Under the pieces are notes generated by a model, which saw nothing but the letters and a program-made list of their open reading frames with translations, did not search any database and was not told where the DNA came from. DNA of 64,000 nt. Origin: Chimonanthus salicifolius (taxonomy: Eukaryota; Streptophyta; Magnoliopsida; Laurales; Calycanthaceae). A program made the position numbers and the translations under genes. The DNA is taken from the NCBI GenBank assembly GCA_013350335.1, contig CM023535.1, positions 38,934,069 through 38,998,068 of the forward strand, read 5' to 3'. Shown one piece after another: positions 12,787 to 24,366 of the stretch; the stretch's first letter is position 1, and the number at the start of each line of letters is the position of its first letter.

Positions 12787-13160
12787 ACTAAGACATGTTT
12801 GATGGACTTAGACATGGCTGAAACATTGGGTTTAATTATTGATGTGTAATAAGGTAAACGGGACCTCGCAAGTGGTGAACGATTGGCGACTGAATTCGTG
12901 GACGAAAACGCAAAGGAACACTAGTTGGTATTTGATAGGACTCCTACCTTATTGTAAGCCATGGATTATGTGTTTATGCATGTTTTACTTGATGTATGTT
13001 GGTAATCAAATGATATGCTTCAAGATGGGATTTAAATGCTATGGTTTGAATTATTATTATATGGCATATTGCACTTACATCTAATGCTTGGCATGGGAGG
13101 GATGAAATGGAACCGGAGTCCATGCTCCGTTGGGGCGACTGATAAACAAACATGGGGATA

Positions 13161-13240
13161 CCTTGATGAGGCTTTTCCATCAAGGGGGATACTTGTATTT
13201 ATGATACCTTGATGATGGTTTTTCCATCAAGGGGGACATT
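13161..13240 (+). repeat. Two CCTTGATG/CATCAAGG hairpins in LTR-b
   Basis: Two successive stems, CCTTGATG...CATCAAGG, each with a loop of about 10-12 nt (13163-13187 and 13206-13231). They are preceded by the CCGGAGTCCATGCTCCG motif at 13112-13129. Equivalent hairpins occur in the other large LTRs. Confidence 0.7.
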
Positions 13241-15196
13241 GTATATGTTATGGTAAGGATGATGGTCGGGACTCATGACATAAGACACCCATGGCATGGC
13301 ATTGATTGCATGGTTTTGCTATATTTATATCTATGTATCCTGTTTATCACTAATCCATGTGTTGGCCCTACTCAGAGTATCTAACGCCCTACTTCCACCT
13401 TAGATGATGACGCTGGAAATGACGGAAATGAAGGACGCGATGGGAGCCAAGCGTAGGAGTTTGAGGAGCGAGCTAGTTTATTTACTTAAGTTTATTTTGG
13501 AAATGTAATTTGAGTAACTTAGCTCGTTGGACTGTAATATTTTAGATTACTTGCTATGGGTTGGACTTTATGTTGGACATTATAATTTTGAGGTGTTATT
13601 ATTAATTAAGTGATGTAACTTCCTTGCTATCTAAAATTGGTAGGATAGACTCTATTATAATTCCGCATTTGGTTAAATATTCTGCAAGCTTACTTTCTAC
13701 GTGTGAACCGTTCTTCGTGGACTTAGTTCAACGCACACGTAGGGTTGGCGAGTTAAGGGCCGGGCTGTGGAAGCTCGGACTTAACTCGTGTCGTGACGTC
13801 CCGCGCTCTTTGTCACTCTTTAATTCAAAAAAAATATATATATATACTCTGATTTTCGGCTATGTAGCATAGTGAAAAGGGGCGGGCGTTACACGACATG
13901 ATAACATGCATGAGAGTTGTGTGGGTAGCGTCATACTTCATTTCCATATGCATGATTAATGTATTCAAGGTGTGAAATGAATGTATGGTTTGTGTGCGTA
14001 GTGTTTCATTCCAAAACTCATTATTTTATACATTATCTGGAATGATTTATTTTCATAGACACCTTATATTTGTTAAGACCTGAAGATGCCGCATCTCATG
14101 ACATCACACATTTGGGCAATATGTCTGAATTTGTAAATTAAATGTGCCCAAGGTACTTGGATTGGCTTGGATCTAGGAAAAGAGACCCGTAATACATCCT
14201 TGGAGTTTGGAGGAGCACAAAATATGTGTTGTTTAGCACTTGTCACTGGTCCTGACAGTGTAGAGAGGAAGGATGATGCAAACTTTGAAGATAACTTGGA
14301 GAAAAATAAACTTAAAGGCAACTTAGTTTGTGGGGAAGTTGAGTCAAACAAGCTAGAGAAGATAGCTTGGAGAATGGAGGAGAAGAATCCAAAAAGGGAA
14401 GCTAAGTAAGTTAGCTTGACCCATTGAGAGAACACCTTTAAGCAACACAACTCTGAAAGGGGAAAAAGAAGAAAAACAGCAATGCAATGGCAATTTGCAT
14501 TGTACTATGAAGGAGATCAATGCTTGAATGAATGAGAAGCATGCATTGATAAATGGAAAAATGAATGAGTTGGAAGTGAACTCATGAAAGCACTAAATGC
14601 AAGAAGCATGGGGGAGTGCTTGAAAATCGATGTCTACCTACTAATTTTCATCAATTGTATGACAAAATGGGGGAGAAATTAGTAGAAGCTATAAGACATC
14701 AAAACCAATTATGAGGAGTAATTGGTGAAGCCTATGTGCTTGGTCCTCTAGAAAGAGAGAGCCATGAAGGGGAGAAATATGAAGAAGCCAATGGACATGG
14801 GAGAATGTTTATGCTTGGAGTTTGGGACTTCAAACTCAAAGAAGATTGGGGGAGACAATTTTCTCAACACTGATAGCTTGGATATACTATGGGTAGTGTG
14901 GGTTGCTAGGAAATCATTGGTGTATGGGATAGAATGAATGTTGATCTTATTTAGTCCATGGATGCATATTTATGTTTTGGACTAACCCCTCTAATGATTG
15001 TCTAGTGTTGCTTGCTTATGTGCTGAAACAGGAAATCATAATTTCAAGCAAGCTAAACAAGAATATGCGAAGATTATAATCTTGTTTTCCATTTGAATAT
15101 GTACATGTAAACAATGTAACATTTTTTATTCAAATGTGATGTAATAAGGGTGAGTTTGTAATTGGGTTATCTTCTAGATTTTGTCATGAAATAGAC

Positions 15197-15208
15197 AAAG
15201 GGAGAGAT
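15197..15208 (+). other. Polypurine tract, SIRE-like copy 1
   Basis: AAAGGGAGAGAT directly precedes the 3' LTR start at 15209 and aligns with AAAGGGGGAGAT at 31311-31322 in copy 2. It would prime plus-strand synthesis. Confidence 0.75.
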
Positions 15209-18200
15209 TATTAGTGCCCCAGCTTGCCGAGTCTCTAAGTTTGTCAATTCCATGACTCGGGAAGAAGCATTTACTAAAAGCTTGAAGACTCAAGATGATT
15301 AAGATTGAAGACCATGCTCCACCGAATTGAAGCTCATCGTTATGAGAATCACAAAACATGAATTTGGCCATAGATGACTTTAGGTGGTACCCACCTTAGG
15401 AGGATCATTCCTAGGCTTAGATGAACAAATGGTAAAATCATGAAAAAACCTAGAGAGGAAGCTTGATAGTGAATTGGAAATGAAGTTGGAAATATGAATT
15501 AAAGTTCACTATCTATTCGACCAGTCGTTCTCACCGACCCCTCGGTGGAGACAGGATCGACCCATCATGGTCAAAGGCTGGTTGGCCAGATTGACAAAAG
15601 TTCTGGATCATAGAACTTTCATTCTAGGTATGCCTTTGATTGAGAGTCTCGTATGCACCGACCCCTCGGTGAAAGGCTGAAACAACCCCTTATGGTCAAC
15701 GACTCTTCGATAGGGACTTATGTGTTCTGGAACTTAGAACTCATGTGGACTCTCGAGAAAACAAACATATCGGTAATACAGATCGGTCAAGAGGACCAAG
15801 ACTGACACAGCGATAAAGGCCGACAGGTTGGTCTAGGTAAGACTAGTTTCTGGACTTGAAACTCTATCATCATGGTGTTGCCCCAGACCGAGCCACTCGT
15901 ATGGACCAACCTCTCGGTGCCATAATTGTCGACCCATCGGTAACATAGACCTATCGGTCAGATATAAATTGTGTCGTTGGAAGTGCATTTAGTGCTCAAC
16001 AGTCGGGTAGTTGAACAATAATATTTTGAGTCACCGACCTCTTTGTGCAACCAGTTGGACATCCTTTGGCAATTCCGTTGGACCCTCATCATTATCAGTG
16101 AACTTACACAAGGACCAACAAAAGGATCACTCACTCTCTTGTGCCTACACTTGGAGAATCTATTGCAACCAATCATATGGATTGAGTTTATGAGAGAGAG
16201 AGGGGAAAGGACAATAAACTAGGAATGATTTGGTAGAACTAGTTATCTAGTCACCTTGAAATTGTGATTACTCTACGACGGCTACAAAGAGGAGCGTCGG
16301 TACACATTGGTGGATCTTGGAGAAATATACATTAACGTGAAAGAGCTACAAAGAAAAGTGCTTCTTGGCCTTAATTTTATTTAAAACCTTTATCCTGTGA
16401 CAATGGATTAAGGAGGCTTGACTCTGGAACCACTATAAAAAATCCAGAGCGTTGTCTCACGCACATGTGGTGGGTGAAATTCCCTGCCAAATGACTAGGT
16501 GGAATTCCTATTCTACATGTGGTGGGTGAAATTCCAAGCCGATTGTGTGAGGTGGAATTCATACTCTAATTATGAGGATATAAGTCCCCACTTAGTGGAC
16601 TTGGGGATAGCTCAAAGTTGAGTTAGTCCTAACAGTGGATGTAGGACGGTTAATCGAACCACTATAAATTTGGTCTTATGATGTTTGATCATTGTGTGTT
16701 TATGTTTTCGTATTTAAGCACTCATCTCAACATACATCACTTTGCATTTGATTATCTTTATTTATACATTGTGCACGAGCATAGATAATCAAGCAATATG
16801 CAAAGGGTTCTAAACTAAGTCTGATTGTTTAAATAATTAAAAGTAGTTTATCTGTAACGCCCCGCCCTTTTTCACTCGTTTCTTTCTGAAAAATCAGAGT
16901 CTATTTTTTTTTTTTTTTATAAATGAAGAGTGATAAAGAACGGAACGCCACGACTCGAGCTAGGTCCGAACTTCTAAAATCCGATCTTTAACTGGCCAAC
17001 CATATGTGTGCATGGACTCAGTCCAAGAAAACGATTCACACATAGCAATATAAACATGCAGAATAAAATCATAACATGAGGAAACATAATAGAACACAGT
17101 TCTATTCCATTTAGATAGCAAAGTACGTCAAGTCTTTAATCATCATTATCATATCATAATTATTAAGTAAAAATATCCAACCATAGTAAATTCGTCTAAG
17201 TTATTACATTCTGAATTCTAGAAACTCAAAATACAAGCCCATGAGTATCTTAAACAAAATATAAACTATAATCCTCCAAGCTCCTATGCCTGGCCCGTTT
17301 CGCGTTTATCGTTCCCCTCGTTTCCTGTATCATCCACTAGGGTAGAAGTAGGGCGTTAGTACAACACGCCCAGTAGGTATTCCAATTAGGGTTAACACAT
17401 GGGTTAGTACCAAAAGTCCAAATATAATTAAACATATCAAATCCAGTATAATAAATCATACCATACTTATAAAACATTGTATTCAAATTAGTGTATGATA
17501 ATAGAGATCCAATCATACCGATAAAAAACCAGAAACCTTGCATGATAATAAAGGTCATAATCATGCCGATCTAATGCCATGCCATGCTATCATATGCAAT
17601 TGTAACGCCCGCCCCTTTTCACCGAAAACCAGAGTCTATTTTTTTTTTTTAAAGTGACAAAGGGCACGGACATCACGACACGAGTTAAGTTCCGAGCTTC
17701 TAAAGCCCGGCCCTTAACTGGCCAACCCTACGCGTGCGTGGAACATAAGTCCACGAGTACAGTTCACGCGTAGAAAGTAAGCTCGCGGAATATAAAAATA
17801 ACTGCGGATGATAATAGAACTATCCTACCAGTTCTTCAGATAGTAGGGAAGAAATACCCAATTAATTACGAAAATGCCATTATACTGTATTTGTCCAAAA
17901 ATAGAATCTACACATAGCAAGCCATCTAAGTTATTACATTCCGACAAGCTAGTTTACTCAATTTACATTTCCAAAATGAAATAATTCAACTTAAACAAAA
18001 TAACTGGTTTGCCTTCCCAAGCTCCTAAGCTTGGCTTCCGTCTAGCCCTTCCGGTCCGCCATCTCCTGCATTATCAGCTAGGGTAGAAGTAGGGCGTTAG
18101 AACAACGCGCCCAGTAGGATTCCGAGTAGGGCTAGCACATGGGTTAGTAATAACCACATACAAGTAATAACACAGTGAAAACTATAAACCACCATATACT

Positions 18201-18269
18201 GAAAATATAAGTAAATGATATGCCATGGGTGTCAATGTTATGAATCCCACCCATCATTCCTGCCATATA

Positions 18270-18390
18270 CTGTTATATCCCTCTTGACGGAAAAACCTCG
18301 TCAAGATATGTCCAACCGCAAAATATCCCCCTTGACGGCAAAGCCTCGTCAAGGTGTCCTCATGCCTGTTCTCGGTCGCCCCGACGGAGC
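18270..18390 (-). repeat. CTTGACG/CGTCAAG hairpins and CCGGAG module in LTR-b
   Basis: Two hairpins at about 18282-18307 and 18330-18354 have stems CTTGACG...CGTCAAG, where the 10020 LTR has CTTGATG...CATCAAG, so both arms changed together. The CTCCGTCGGGG-type module follows at about 18375-18402 (inverted). Confidence 0.7.
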
Positions 18391-19043
18391 ATGGACTCCG
18401 GTTTGTTTATTTTTTTCGGCCCATGCTATGCATGAGATGTAATGCATTATGCTATGTAATATGTATATCTCATACCCTTAATATACCATGCATAGCCTTA
18501 CCATATAATGCATAATCTTAAAAATAATAAACCATAGTATTAAACATAATGTCCATAATCATAGAACAATTTTTTTTAAGATCAATCCCAAAATCAACCA
18601 AATAAGATAAATATACCATTACACATCCATGGCTTACAAGTAGGTAGAAATCCTACCGATTACCGACTCGCGTCCTTTTCCCGTATTCGTCTGACAATCC
18701 AGCTACCGACTCGCGCTATCCGACACCTTATTAAATTACCACATTAGTCCATATTTTACCATTTCCAAGCCCATAAATCATATCTTAGTGGGTTTTCTTC
18801 AATTTAGCCAATAATTACCATTTTTGCCACTACCCCTTCACATGATTATGTACTCATTTATCTAGGTATGATTAAGTCCAAACTTGATCCACCACTTAGG
18901 TCCCTAACTTAGGTCCATTAATGATTCATTGACCATGACCTAACATCCCTAAATCATCCACTTAATTTAATCAAATTTTCCATCATCTAGATACAAGCAT
19001 GGACCCAACCTTAGCCCATACAATAACTTACAAAATGGGTCAT

Positions 19044-19683
19044 GGGTTCGGCCACACACCATGGCCGAACCCATGATGTCTTGTTCCCCATTTTTCTTGG
19101 ATCCTTTAGTACATTTTAGATCTACCACAAGTCCTCCCATGAGAGGTTTACATCATGCATTTAAATCACCATTTTAAGGTATCATTACATATTTTGGGTC
19201 CATCAAAACTACTAACATTTTCCCATTTATTTCTCCATAAATCACAACCATTAAATCCACCATTGTTCACCATAGGGTTCGGCCATACACCATGGCCAAA
19301 CCCATGGTTCATGATTCATCACTCCTTACTCCAAAATATCTCCATTCACCAAAATATTAAATCCATTACCTCTTCCCATTTTTCCATGACTTTAACCTTA
19401 AAAACCCTAATTAACTTCACACACACAACAACCTAGGGTTCGGCCATACACCATGGCCGAACCCATGGTTCATAATTTATTCTCTTTTATGTCTTCCAAC
19501 GCCATAAAATCTTTTTACATTTTCATCATAAAACCATTTTAAACATTACTCCCATGCATTCATTAAAACCCTAAATGCATTAATCAAAAAACTTCATTGC
19601 CTTCGATCCTTTAAACCCTAACCAATTTCATCAAACCCTAATCACCCACCATGGGGTTCGGCCATGCTACATGGCCGAACCCT
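19044..19683 (-). repeat. Palindrome array in nested LTR-b
   Basis: Copies near 19046, 19276, 19437 and 19656, read on the plus strand as GGTTCGGCCAT-ACACC-ATGGCCGAACC or variants. The loop is the complement of the GGTGT loop in plus-oriented LTRs, as expected for an inverted copy. Confidence 0.88.
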
Positions 19684-21632
19684 ATGGCCCATGATTCTTA
19701 TTCCAAGCACCCCATTCCATACTAAATTCCATAATTTATTCAATGCACATACTACATTTATTTATTTCTTTTCCCTAACCCTAATTTTTTTCTCCATTAG
19801 AGTTTTACCCACTTTCCATTCCTTCCATTTGATGGATTTAAAATCCATAGCATAAAATTATCTATCCACCATTAAATTTCACAAAAATAAGCCCTAAATC
19901 TTAAACCCTAAAATCCAAAATTTCTTGTTTAAAAAAATACTCACTATCCGACGTCTCCTCCGATTTCCGCCGCTCCCGTCGATCTCCGTAGCCTCCTCTC
20001 TCCTTCCTCTTGATCTTTGATAGGTCAAGATCTTTGATCAAGGGTGGCAACTCCCAACCTTAAAATCGGCCATGTTAGGTTTGAATTTGAGAGATGAAAA
20101 GAGGAAAAGATGATGAGAGGAAGATGATGACCTTAATCTTAGAGTGAACTCCCTCCAAATTCCATTTTTTTTTTCTTCTCTCCTTGAGCTCCTTCTCTTT
20201 TTTTTTTTTTCTCTCCTTCACTTGGACATGGGACGGCAATGGAGGAGTGGGAGGGATGGAGTTAGTGAAAATGAACATGAGAAAGAAAAAAAAATCAAAC
20301 TTATCCCCATTTGATGACCTCATTTACACTTTACATTAATTTTTCACCAACCAAAGATATTTTAAGATATTTTAATCTCTTTATGGTGGTGGTTATCTAA
20401 ACCACCACCAAGCCCAACGTGTCTTGCCTTTGAGGTGAGGTAGCTTGGTCTCCCATTTGACCAATTTAGCCACCAATTTAATAATTTAAGTCTTTAATTA
20501 ATTTGGTAATTAACTTAGGTTAATTCATTTTTTATTTAACCTAATTCTCATTATTCCACCCATGGTTGACCAAGTCAACCATGGTGGCCGGCCCCACCAA
20601 TCATTGGCCCACTTGCCACCTCACTTGATGAGGTGGAGGTGGGTCCCACTTGGCCACACCACCATTGTTTAATTCCAAATTACTTAGGGTGATTAAATTT
20701 CATTAAGCCCACTCTAAATGGATCACCATTGGGCCCATGGCCCAATTACATTTCCCACTAGCCCATTTACCTTAGAGCTTAACCATCTTGACCCATTGGG
20801 TCCCAAATAGGTATTTGACACAATTTGACCATTCTTGACCCATTTAAATAAATTTAAATCCAAACCATAGTCTATTGGGCCACACTTGGGGCTTTATCCA
20901 ATTCTGGCCCATTTACCATGTACTCCACCAATTTTCTAATTTCCATCATTAAAATAATTAATATTCACATTTATATTAATTCCCTAATTCCGAGACCTTA
21001 CAGCAATGAATCCCACCCATCACAAATTCATAGTATCCTCTTGATGGAATTCTCATCATCAAAGTACCCTTCCACGAGTGTTTTACGGACGCCCCGACGG
21101 AGTGTGGATCTCCGGATATATAGTATCCTTTTGATGGAATGCTCATCATCAAGGTCTTCATACATAGTATCCTCTTGATGGGATTCTCATCATCAAGGTG
21201 TCCCCCCACGAGTGTTTTACGGACGCCCCGACGGAGTGTGGGTCCCCAGTTACCTGTCATCCCTCCCATGCCATGCATGAGATACAAATACCACATGCTA
21301 TGCAATTATACAAAATCATAGCATTTAAAAGCTCATATTTAAAACACATGCTATTTTATCAAATAAACATAGCATATAAAATCACCATTTGAAACATATC
21401 CTTTACAATATAAATTCATTAAATCAAGATAAAAACAATGTACATAAAACCCATGGTTTCAAAGAGGTAGAATCCTACCAAAGACCGTTACGTGTCCTTG
21501 CGTCTTTCGTCCGGTAACCTCTCACGATCGTAAACACCTTGTGAAGTTCCGTTACCTTATAACATATTAATCAATTAAAACCTGTCCCGTTTGATTTACA
21601 ACATTGTTTAAGTCCATAAACACAATCCTCAT

Positions 21633-23257
21633 GGGGTTCGGCCACACACCATGGCCAAACCCATGGTCCCTTATTTTTTACCATAATTACAACAATGCCA
21701 TCCATGGCTAACATAACCCATTACCTACCATTTTCACATTTATTTACCAAATTGCTATTGGTCTAACCTTTAGTTAATATTTCATTTTAATTACAATATT
21801 GCCATTATACTTATCCATAGCCATTTACCTTCCTTATTTTTCATATATTTACAAGATTGCCATCCATGGCTAATATAACCCATTTTAGCAAGTATTTACA
21901 ACATTGCCATTGCCTCCAACAACTTAGGCTTAGGTTCCAACACATAGATCCATTTATTTATTTTAAACATCCATAACACTCCCAATAACCCTTTTAAAAT
22001 AATTCATAACCGATTCCATCAACTTATGTTTGAGTTTCAAAACATAATTCCATTAATTACCATATTGCCATCCAAAGCTATAATTCCATTATTCTCACCC
22101 TTCATCCCTTGGTTTGGTGAACCATTTATTAAAATTATGCAAAGACTCAAACATGGCCCATTAACAAGTTCATGGGGTTCGGCCATACACCATGGCCGAA
22201 CCCTTGATGTTTCTTTTTAATGGTTCACCAACTTACGTCCATAAACCATAACCTATACTTGCATCCTCCCTTTAAAATACACATAAACATAAACCCATAA
22301 AATTGATTCATGGGGTTCGGCCAAACATCATGGCCGAACCCTATGTCCATTTATTTCACTTATTAATAATTTTGCCATCACCTTCATCAACTTAGGTTTA
22401 GGTTTCTAAAACCGATCCATAAATTTATACATTATACATAACACTCCAATTATGGAAACTTTCCAAATTTAGTCTCCACCTTCCATAATTAGATAATGAT
22501 TCAAAACACCGAACAACTCCATAATTAGAAAGTCCTTAAATAGAAACTTTCTAAATTAATATCCAATTCCATAATTAGAAGGTTTCCATACTTATCATAA
22601 ATCCTTCCATACTTAGAAGGTTTCCAAATAATCATTAATCCTTCCATACTTAGAAAGTTTCCAAATAATCATTAATCCTTCCATACTTAGAAGGTTTCCA
22701 AGATAATCATTAAACCTTCCATACTTAGAAAGATTCTAATTTAATAACCATCCTCCATAATTAGATAGTTTTTGAATTTAAACTCCACCTTCCAAAAATA
22801 ATTGTCATACATTAAAATTACCATAACCACTCCATTGGGTTCGGCCATACACCATGACCGAAACCTTTGGTTCACAAACCTCCTTCTGCAAATTATTAAA
22901 CATTGATCTTACATTTAATTAATCACCATATTAAATCCATCTATCTCTTCCCATGTTCTCCATCCCTTAAAATTTCCATAAATTATAAACTACAACCTTT
23001 CATGGGGTTCGGCCCTTCACCATGGCCGAACCCTATGGTTTATCAACCTCTTCTTAAACCACTTTAAATCCCTTTTAAAACATGCATAATCAATCCATGG
23101 TTTTCATCATTAAAATTCCATAATTAAACCATGCTTTTCCATGGGGTTCGACCTTACACCATGGCCAAACCCTATGGTCCATTCTTTCCATTATAATCAT
23201 CATATTCATCCCTTAATCTTCTTCCATAAGGTTCGGCCATACACCATGGCCGAACCC
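21633..23257 (-). repeat. Palindrome array in LTR-a (16853 copy)
   Basis: Copies near 21636, 22176, 22315, 22840, 23007, 23143 and 23230. 22176-22202 is a perfect 11-5-11 palindrome. Other copies have one or two arm mismatches. Confidence 0.9.
22603..22740 (-). repeat. 37-bp tandem repeat x4 in LTR-a
   Basis: Units starting CCTTCCATACTTAGAA begin at 22603, 22640, 22677 and 22715. They are the local expansion of a phrase scattered singly through the other LTR-a copies. Confidence 0.8.
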
Positions 23258-24366
23258 TATGGTTCTTGTTCCTTTAAACAAAAATTATTAAAATTACTAA
23301 CCGGTTCCGCGACTTCTTCGGTTTTCCGTTGGTTGATCTTGCTCTTCCAATCCTCTTCTTTCCTTAGCCTTTTCTTGTGTATGCCGTGAACCACTTTGTT
23401 TTGCTGCTCTTGTGCTTGCTGCTGCCTCTTTTCCTTTGATAATGATTGCCGTGCACTCCTCTCCTTCTCTCCTTATATTACTTTCCTTTTGATCACAACT
23501 TAGAAAGTGCTAAGATAAGACTATCCCTTATGCCGTGTGCACTACACTTTAAATTAGACATTGCTAATGCCGTGTACACCTTGCTGCTCTTCTCTTTTTG
23601 ATTCATGAATGCCGTGTGCCTCTCCTTTGTCTCTTTCTTTCTTTTCAATAAAACTCCACACTGTTCCATGGTAAGAAAGTGCCTTGTGCGCCCCTTCCTT
23701 GTTGCCTCTTCCATTTTATTAAACCTTCCCTTTAATCCTATCTAGATTAGAAGGTGCCATCCTTAGTGCCATGTGCTCCTCTCTTTCATTCCACTCGGCC
23801 AAGCTTTTCTTCATTTGGATTTACACATCTTCTTTATTTAAGCAATAAGATATCATTGCTTAAACCAAATCCATCCACACGTTTTTATCCCATTTAAGAC
23901 AATCCTTGGTCGCATATACTCCTTGATTTTTGTGATAGAAAATCCTATATTCGGCCATGCAATCTTTTATTTAATTCTCTCATGCGACCATGCATATCTC
24001 TTATTTATAAATATTGCATCACTAATTAAATTCAGCCCCATTCAATTATTATTGAAACCATTTACCAAAATCCGTTGGGTCTTAATTGGGCAAAGACCCA
24101 ACACTTTACCCATATAAGATCCATATCTAAAATTCACAAATTAAATGGGTAATTCCCGTAAATATTTATAACTTGAAAATCTGGGGTGTTACATTATCTC
24201 ACTAAACAAATCTTTTGATTAATATTGTCATTCTGCTGCACTTAAACTTTAAACAATCAAGAAATTTGTGAACACCATGGAAATTGGGATTGACCTATTC
24301 AAACCCACCCCCCCCCTTCTCTCCTCTAGGGTCAATCGTGTTCTATCACGAAGGGAAGAACTCTTA

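Larger units (their letters stand above)
10020..13893 (+). mobile_element. LTR-b solo LTR (3874 bp), TSD CAACA/CGACA
   Basis: Starts TGTAATAGCCCGGATTTT and ends GGGGCGGGCGTTACA. The flanking five bases are CAACA (10015-10019) and CGACA (13894-13898), one mismatch. The uninterrupted host site is visible at about 28920-28960 in SIRE-like copy 2, where the sequences left and right of this LTR are joined, which confirms a single insertion. There is no internal region, so it is a solo LTR. Subfamily marks are the CCACCTC...GAGGTGG inverted repeat (10400-10430) and the palindrome GTTGACTTGGTCAAC (10467-10481). A GTAAGT site (11446-11451) precedes the palindrome array. Confidence 0.9.
8813..15196 (+). 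mobile_element. SIRE-like copy 1 internal region, non-coding, interrupted
   Basis: Internal region between PBS and polypurine tract, about 2.5 kb once the solo LTR at 10020-13893 is removed. A possible gag start at 8857 (reading MALRESDD) stops after 20 codons at 8919. I find no protease, integrase, reverse transcriptase or RNase H motif in any frame, and it is far too short for a full copia polyprotein. It is colinear with 27916-31310, so this looks like a large-retrotransposon-derivative type of non-autonomous element. A stretch of about 1.2 kb in copy 2 (about 29240-30440) is missing here; the break is near 14190. Confidence 0.6.
17601..21002 (-). mobile_element. LTR-b solo LTR (3402 bp) nested in LTR-a, TSD GCAAT
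   Basis: Left edge TGTAACGCCCGCCCC, right edge CCGAGACCTTACA (the inverted TGTAAGGTCTCGG start). TSD GCAAT is perfect (17596-17600 and 21003-21007). It carries the LTR-b signature palindrome (20565-20579) and the CCACCTC/GAGGTGG pair near 20620-20645. A purine/pyrimidine-rich stretch at 19950-20240 (CTCC- and T-rich on the plus strand) corresponds to the transcript leader seen in other copies. Confidence 0.92.
16853..24193 (-). mobile_element. LTR-a solo LTR, TSD TTATC, itself interrupted
   Basis: Minus-strand LTR: TGTAACGCCCCGCCC at the left edge and CTGGGGTGTTACA at the right edge. Both flanks are TTATC (16848-16852 and 24194-24198), a perfect TSD. Removing the nested LTR-b (17601-21002) and its 5-bp duplication leaves about 3.93 kb. 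There is no internal region. The right part holds the palindrome array and, at 22603-22740, four 37-bp tandem units. Confidence 0.92.
15209..24366 (+). mobile_element. SIRE-like 3' LTR (copy 1), interrupted by nested solo LTRs
   Basis: The LTR runs from 15209 (TATTAGTGCCCC, the TG mutated to TA) to about 24366. Removing the inserted 16853-24198 leaves about 1.81 kb, the same length as copy 2's 3' LTR after the same correction. The left part carries short dyads of the type CACCGACCCCTCGGTG (15532, 15658). After the insertion, host sequence resumes TCACTAAACAAATC exactly as at 8640. A poly-C run at 24306-24316 and the phrase GGGTCAATCGTGTTCTA precede the end. Confidence 0.75.

Noticed and set aside
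14167..14409. 80-codon open frame with charged residues
   Set aside because: It lies in the SIRE-like internal region, and the homologous stretch in copy 2 (30440-30717) is broken in all matching frames.
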